The position numbers and the translations under genes were made by a program. DNA of 64,000 bases from DATAEE01 sp963725145 (GTDB taxonomy: Bacteria > Acidobacteriota > Vicinamibacteria > Vicinamibacterales > 2-12-FULL-66-21): positions 1,426,001 to 1,490,000 of the forward strand of contig CAVRXL010000013.1 in NCBI GenBank assembly GCA_963725145.1, written 5' to 3'. The notes under the pieces were generated by a model. The model was given only the letters and a program-made list of their open reading frames with translations, searched no databases and had not been told where the DNA came from. Of the stretch, positions 58,720 to 64,000 are shown piece after piece. Numbering within the stretch: the first letter of the stretch is position 1; the number at the start of each line of letters is the position of its first letter.

Positions 58720-61679
58720 AATTCGTACCGAATGCCGAAACGAATGATACGCGGATCGAGCAGAGCGAGCACTTCCTGGAAGTTGCCGAACGGCGCGCCG
58801 GCCGTCACGTTGCCCGTCTGCGTTCTGAAGACGATCGGCGTGCCGAGGTTGAACAGGTTGAACACGTCGAACATCGCCGTAACCCGACCCAACTGGTTCG
58901 GCAGCCGGAACGACTTGTCGAGCCGCAGATCGACGATGTGGACGTTCGGCGCACGGTTGGCCGTCACGGGCTCGACGCGCACGGTCTGGCTTCCGATGTT
59001 CAGGGCAGGCGTCCCGACGGGCGCCGCCAGGTTGATCGACCGGCCCCACATCCGGCCGCTCTGCAGTTTGTAGGACCCGCTGGTGCCGATGTCCCACGGC
59101 AGCGTGTAGCGCCCGATCAGCTTGTAGTTCCAGAGCGTCGTTGTTTCACGATCCGCCTGGCGCAAGTTGTCGTTCCACGAGTACGCCTTCGTGTTTCCAG
59201 CGGAGCTGAGGACGCTCGTGGTCGAGCCAACGCCCACGAACTCGTTCAGCCACGTGTACTCGAAGGACGTGAGGACCATCCAGCCGCTGCGGAAGCGCCG
59301 GTTTACTGCGAACTCGACCGTGTTGTAGTCGGAGTTGTACGCCGGGTCGTCCGGATTTGTGAACGTACGCTGGCTGGGCGTGCCGGCGGGGAAGTCGAAC
59401 AGCGTCACCGTGGAATCGTCGGTGTTGCCGAGAATCCCGTCGGGGCCGCGATCGACGACCAGCCTCGGAATGGTCTGAGCGGCGTTGCGCGTCACGTCCA
59501 CTTCGGCCCACTCGTTGCGAATGTTCTTGTAAACGTACGAGACCCTGCCGGATAGCCCTTCGCGCAATTCCTGCTCGAAGTGCGCCGACAGTTCTTCGCC
59601 GTACGGCCGCTCGAGATTCGGATCCACGGTCACGAATCCGGCGCCGCCGACCGTCGCGATCCAGCTTCCGAGCTCGTTCGGTCCGTCCAGCAGACGGTTG
59701 CCGTTCCGGTCGATGAAGTTGTACCGAAGCTGCGCGGCGCCGACCGGGTTCTGGTTGTCGGCGATGATGTCGGCCGAGTTGAAGTAGTACCGGCCGTAGA
59801 AGCCCTTCATCACGGACTTGCCGTTGCCGCGCAGATCGTACGCGAAACCCGCCCGCGGACCGACCGTCGTCGTCTTCGATACGTCCTGCGCGTCCACATT
59901 TTTTGGCGCGAAGAAGTTCGTGATACGCGTCTGCTCGGCCGGCGGAAGCGGCGCCAGCGACCCCGAGAGCTGCGGCAGGCCAGCCGGTGAGTGGCTCTGC
60001 TCGGGCCAGCCGTCCCAATAGTGGTCCACGCGCACACCCAGGTTGAGCGTCAGCCGGTTGTTCCACTTCCAACTGTCCTGGATGTAGAAGCTCCGCACGT
60101 TGACGTCGTTGATGCCCTCAACCGGGCCGTTGTAGAGATCCACTTCGGACGGCAGGTTGTTCCGGTCGCGATACCAGATATTGAAGGGCTGATCGTTGAA
60201 CAGCTTCCGCCGGTCGCGCCGCGCCTCGAAGCCGAACTTGAAGTCGTGGCCGCCATGCCAGCCGTCCTTGAAGTACGCCAGCGAGACGTTGACCTGCGGT
60301 TTGAAGCGCTTCTGGTCCTGGTAGTAGTCGGTCGCGCCGCCGACGAACCGGTTACCGGACGTCAGGTCAATCCGACCGGGAACGAAGTCTTCGACCGGCC
60401 AGTTGCCGAACTCGGTCTGCGGCCGGAGCGGGAAGAAGTTGTACCAGTTGCCGGCTATCACGTCCAGGAACATGCGCTCGCTCAACACGGAGGTCCACTC
60501 GCCCTTCCATGGATAGTTCCTCGATGACTGATAGTGCGATGCGGACAGCGGTACGGCCGGCCCGAGGTCGCGCTTGTCCTGCAGCTTCTCGCGTTTGTTC
60601 ATGTAGCCGATCAGCTGGTTGTTTTTCGAAATCTGGAAGGTGCCCTTGATCGTGTACGGGTTGCTCAACTTCGACTGCGCCAGATCAGGCAGACCGATGA
60701 TCGTCTTGTACTGATTGTTCAGGCGGTACGAGAAGAACCACCACGCCTTGCCCTTCCAGAGCGGCCCGCCGAGATTGAAGTTGATGTCGTACTGCTCCGT
60801 AATCGGGTTCCCGGTCGCGAGGCCACCCGGCGCTGTCGTGAAGAACCCGTTGTCGTCCCTCGTGTACGGGGTCGCGAACGCGTCCGGCACGTTGTCGCTG
60901 ATGGTGCTGTCGTTCTCGAAATCGCCGTAGAACATGCCCTGAAAACGATCGCCGCCCGACTTGACCGTGATGTTCAAGTGCGCCCCGGGTACGTCAGCCG
61001 CAGCATCGTTGCCGGCGCCGCCCATCTGGAACTCCTCGAACGACCCGAAGTCGAAGTAGCCGGCGTTGGCGCTCGCCCCTTCAGTCGTGTTTATGCCCTC
61101 GATGCGCGTCGTGTTCTGCTGGCTGACGCCGTAGGTCACGAAGCCGGTCTGAGTGCCGGTGTGAGACCCGCCGACGTCGTAGCCCGTGACCTGGACGCCC
61201 GGCGCCTGCGCCATGGCAGCCCAGATGTCCCGCGCGTTCGGGATCTCGGTCAGCAGCTCGTTGGTGAAGTTGGTCCCGACGGTCGTGGTCGATGTGTCGA
61301 CGACCGGGGACTCTCCGGTAACCGTGACCGTCTCCTGCAACGCTGCGACGCTGAGCTGCGCGTCGACGCTCAACGTGGTGTTGATCACTACGCGGATGCC
61401 TTCGCGCTTGAGCGTCTGGAAGCCCTGCAGTTCGTATGTGATCACGTAGGTTCCGGCAGGCAGGGCGATGAGACGATAGGTGCCGTCCTCGCCCGTGACC
61501 GATGTCATGGACTGGATGAGCGCGGGGCTCGTCGCGGTAACCGTCACACCCGGCAGAATCGCGCCGCTGTTGTCGGTGACCGTGCCGTTGATACGACCGC
61601 GGAAGTCCTGTGCGGCCGATGGAACCGCGAGCGCCAGAACGAGCGCCACGATGCCGAGGACTGTAAATCGACTACGCAT
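58716..61679 (-). CDS. Oar-like TonB-dependent receptor (receptor 2)
   Basis: 987 residues from ATG 61679 (GGAGG upstream). Signal LGIVALVLALAVPSAAQ. Carboxypeptidase-regulatory domain (INGTVTDNSGAILPGVTVTA), plug with LTEIPNARDIWAAMAQAPGV, barrel, ending DPRIIRFGIRYEF with a terminal Phe. Distinct from receptor 1 (low similarity by eye outside the first 100 residues). Ligand unknown. Its stop codon is the first triplet of a 7-mer inverted arm. Confidence 0.92.
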   Translation of the reverse strand: MRSRFTVLGIVALVLALAVPSAAQDFRGRINGTVTDNSGAILPGVTVTATSPALIQSMTSVTGEDGTYRLIALPAGTYVITYELQGFQTLKREGIRVVINTTLSVDAQLSVAALQETVTVTGESPVVDTSTTTVGTNFTNELLTEIPNARDIWAAMAQAPGVQVTGYDVGGSHTGTQTGFVTYGVSQQNTTRIEGINTTEGASANAGYFDFGSFEEFQMGGAGNDAAADVPGAHLNITVKSGGDRFQGMFYGDFENDSTISDNVPDAFATPYTRDDNGFFTTAPGGLATGNPITEQYDINFNLGGPLWKGKAWWFFSYRLNNQYKTIIGLPDLAQSKLSNPYTIKGTFQISKNNQLIGYMNKREKLQDKRDLGPAVPLSASHYQSSRNYPWKGEWTSVLSERMFLDVIAGNWYNFFPLRPQTEFGNWPVEDFVPGRIDLTSGNRFVGGATDYYQDQKRFKPQVNVSLAYFKDGWHGGHDFKFGFEARRDRRKLFNDQPFNIWYRDRNNLPSEVDLYNGPVEGINDVNVRSFYIQDSWKWNNRLTLNLGVRVDHYWDGWPEQSHSPAGLPQLSGSLAPLPPAEQTRITNFFAPKNVDAQDVSKTTTVGPRAGFAYDLRGNGKSVMKGFYGRYYFNSADIIADNQNPVGAAQLRYNFIDRNGNRLLDGPNELGSWIATVGGAGFVTVDPNLERPYGEELSAHFEQELREGLSGRVSYVYKNIRNEWAEVDVTRNAAQTIPRLVVDRGPDGILGNTDDSTVTLFDFPAGTPSQRTFTNPDDPAYNSDYNTVEFAVNRRFRSGWMVLTSFEYTWLNEFVGVGSTTSVLSSAGNTKAYSWNDNLRQADRETTTLWNYKLIGRYTLPWDIGTSGSYKLQSGRMWGRSINLAAPVGTPALNIGSQTVRVEPVTANRAPNVHIVDLRLDKSFRLPNQLGRVTAMFDVFNLFNLGTPIVFRTQTGNVTAGAPFGNFQEVLALLDPRIIRFGIRYEF

Positions 61680-61917
61680 TCCATGCCTCCGGTTAGAGGG
61701 GAGTGAACCAACCGATAGACGTAGCTCGACCCAGGGTAGCTGCGCACGCCGGTCAGCAAGCAAAGTGCCACGGCGTCGAATTCGGGACGTTCGGGTAAAT
61801 GCGGCGTAAACGATAGATCGGGTGAGGGTTGCATAGCAAGCCGCCGATCGGAGATGGCCGGCTATGGGACGATCCTCTCCAAACGGCGGTATAACAATCC
61901 GTCAATCTGGATCTTTC

Positions 61918-61964
61918 GCAGAGAGCGCCGAGGGAGCAGAGGTCGCAGAGGCGCAGAGGAAGGG
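61918..61964 (+). repeat. GCAGAGG short repeat that provides a ribosome binding site
   Basis: GCAGAGG copies with 1-2 bp spacers (GCAGAGGTC, GCAGAGGC, GCAGAGGAAGGG) run up to 8 nt before the M14 peptidase ATG. The last unit supplies AGGAAGGG as Shine-Dalgarno. Related to the array at 50263. Confidence 0.65.
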
Positions 61965-61972
61965 TTTCCAAA

Positions 61973-64000
61973 ATGAGAGCGCTTTTCGTCGTGGTTCTGC
62001 TGGCGGCTCAGGCGCAGGCGCCGGCGTCCTTGCCGACGCCTGCCGCCACGTTCGGGTTCGAGCCCGGCACCGACCGGAAGCTCGCCGACTACGCCCAGAT
62101 CGTGCGCTACTTCCAGGCGCTCGACGCCGCGACCGATCGCGTCAGGCTCTTCGAGATCGGCAAGACCGCAGAGGGGCGCGAGATGATCCTGAGCGTCATC
62201 TCCTCGGAAGCGAACATGGCGAGGCTCGACCGGTACAGGGAGATCGCACGCCGCCTGGCGGACAGCCGCGGCCTGACCGACGACCAGGCCCGCGCGCTGG
62301 CGCGCGAGGGGCGAACGATCGTGTGGCTCGACATGGGGCTTCACGCGACCGAGGTGGCGCACGCGCAGGTGAGCGCGGAAGTGGCGATGACGATCGCGGG
62401 CGGGGAGACCGACGAGCTCCGCCGGCTGCGGGACAACGCCATCGTCCTGCTGATGCCGGTCATGAATCCGGACGGCCTCGACATCGTGGCGAAGTGGTAC
62501 CGCTCGAACGTCGGCACGCCCTTCGAGACCAGCCCGCTGCCGGTCCTGTATCAGAAGCACGCCGGGCACGACAACAACCGCGACTGGTTCATGCAGAACC
62601 TGCCGGAAACGCGCAACGTCACGCGGCAGCTCTATCAGGAGTGGTTCCCCCAGATTCTCTACAACCACCACCAGTCCGGTCAGACGTCGCCGCGCATCTG
62701 GGCGCCGCCGATGGACGATCCGGTCAACCCGAACATGCATCCGCTGGTGAACCGCGGCATCTCGCTGCTGGGGGTCGGCATCATGCAGCGGCTGGAACAG
62801 GAAGGGAAGCGCGGGGCGCAAGGCTATTCGACGTACTCGAACTGGTGGAACGGCGGCATGCGCTCGACACCCTGCTTCCACAACGTCGTCGGCATCCTGA
62901 CGGAGACGGCGTCCGGCCGGTACGCGACGCCGGTGGAGATCACCGACAAGCAACTGCCGGCGCGGCTAGGCAGCGGTGAGAACGCGATGGAACCTTCCAC
63001 ATGGAACCCGAGCCCGTGGAAGGGAGGCCTGTGGCGGTTGCGTGACCAGATGGACTACATGGTCACCGCGACCATGGCCGTCATGCGGCTCGCGGCGGAT
63101 TACGGGAAGACTGGCTGTACAACCGGTATCAGATGGCCCGAGACCAGATCGCGGCGGGCCGGCGAGGGAAACCGTACGCGTACGTGATCCCCACCGGGCA
63201 GCGCGACTGGTCGACCGCCGTGCGACATGGCGGAGATTCTCAATCTCGGGGCGGTGGAGGTGCACCGACGTCGGCGGCCGATTTCACGGCGGGCGGGTCG
63301 CCCTACGGCGCGGGCTCGCTTCGTCGTGCTGATGGCGCAGCCGCATCGCGGCTACGCGAAGGATCTGCTCGAGCCGCAGCGCCACCCCGATCGCCGTGAC
63401 GGCCCCGACGGTCCGCCGAAGCGCCCGTACGACATGGCAGGCTGGACGCTGCCGTACCAGATGGGCGTGCGGGCCGACGTGATCGAGGACGCATTCGAGG
63501 CGCCGCTCGATCGGGTCACGGACTTTGCCCCGGTTGCGAAATCCGCGGCAGCCGCGCCGGCCGGCGCAGGCTCGACGCCGTCGGTGACTGACCGCGTGCG
63601 AGAGCTGACGGCCGCGGGCCGCGCTCCCCGCGTCGGACTCTACAAGTCCTGGGTCGCCTCGATGGACGAAGGCTGGGCGCGCTTCGTCCTCGAACAATCC
63701 GGCGTGTCGTATCAGTCGCTCCGCGACAAGGACGTTCGCGCCGGCAACCTGCGCGCGCGCTTCGACGCCATCATCCTGCCCGATCAATCTGCGAAGGAGA
63801 TCATCGAGGGACACGCGGCCGGGACGATGCCGGCGGAGTACGTCGGAGGAATCGGCGTCGAAGGCGCCGCTTCGTTGAAGGCGTTCGTCGAGGCGGGCGG
63901 AACGTTGATTGCGATCGACGGCGCGACGGACGTGCCGATCCAGCAATTCGGCCTGCCGGTACGCAACGCGATCGAAGGCGTTCGGAACACCGAGTTCTAC
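61973..64000 (+). pseudogene. Frameshifted M14 zinc carboxypeptidase, C-terminus beyond window
   Basis: Starts at ATG 61973 with AGGAAGGG and signal LFVVVLLAAQAQA. Zinc motif GLHATEVAH (HxxE) and the third ligand in YNHHQSGQ, then MNPDGLD and ETASGRYATPVEI mark an M14 peptidase. Near 63104 the frame shifts (ADYGK to DWLYNRYQMARDQIAAG), and again near 63225, 63265 and 63320. Homologous sequence continues in the new frames (MAEILNLGAVEVHR, FVVLMAQPHRGYAKDLLEPQ, YKSWVASMDEGWARFVLEQS) to the window end. Four shifts in 220 bp suggest a locally poor assembly or a decaying gene; total length would exceed 670 residues. Confidence 0.8.

Overview
The window is a GC-rich bacterial chromosome fragment that looks like Acidobacteriota, probably a Vicinamibacteria-type soil or subsurface lineage. 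The evidence is the family mix: an ADOP-type ABC permease, two VWFA proteins of the Acidobacterial type, two Oar-like TonB-dependent receptors of about 1000 residues with a carboxypeptidase-regulatory N-terminus, a kinase-TPR protein, Tat-exported Gfo/Idh enzymes, and a HAF-repeat protein. Placement is by family content only; no 16S or ribosomal gene is present. The only RNA gene seen is tRNA-Lys(UUU). No phage, IS element or CRISPR array was found.

Layout. 1-3.3 kb: HAF protein (cut by the window edge), a small Cys-pair protein, Crp/Fnr regulator, single-domain response regulator, cytochrome c and a decayed barrel fragment. 3.4-9.6 kb: a respiratory formate dehydrogenase operon. It holds a Tat-exported catalytic subunit whose in-frame UGA is selenocysteine with a clear SECIS hairpin, a fused ferredoxin-type/HybB-like membrane subunit, and FdhE. 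9.6-14.5 kb: DUF481 barrel, a type IV pilin behind a sigma-54-like promoter, and a PQQ sugar dehydrogenase. 14.6-24 kb: coupled CBM9/PilZ/patatin genes, ADOP permease, TIM-barrel isomerase, Gfo/Idh oxidoreductase and a vanadium-haloperoxidase relative. 24-31 kb: PagL-like deacylase, PurD-like ATP-grasp enzyme, cupredoxin, PQQ-cytochrome dehydrogenase, AP-superfamily phosphatase and DUF1080 hydrolase. 31-44 kb: Ser/Thr kinase-TPR, alpha/beta hydrolase, CHRD lipoprotein, DUF5777 barrel, metallophosphoesterase, VWFA protein, tRNA-Lys, arginase and O-methyltransferase. 44-50 kb: hemG, hemE and a coupled response regulator, then an ExE nuclease-like protein and a VWFA protein. 50-64 kb: two TonB receptors, a peroxiredoxin with UGA at its catalytic Cys position, a DNA methyltransferase, a fused MFS/spermidine-synthase-TPR protein and a frameshifted M14 peptidase cut by the window end.

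Three window-wide observations stand out. (1) Two genes carry UGA exactly where the active-site Sec/Cys belongs (formate dehydrogenase and a PrxQ/BCP-like peroxiredoxin), each followed by a hairpin at SECIS-like spacing. (2) At least seven genes share one start architecture, a TANNNT hexamer exactly 6 nt before ATG/GTG, which implies leaderless transcripts. (3) Intergenic spaces hold hairpin-forming short repeats, including strict 7-bp-period arrays with inverted arms, and palindromes that often supply or abut stop codons. Five to seven genes show single-base frameshifts, so some indels may be assembly error.
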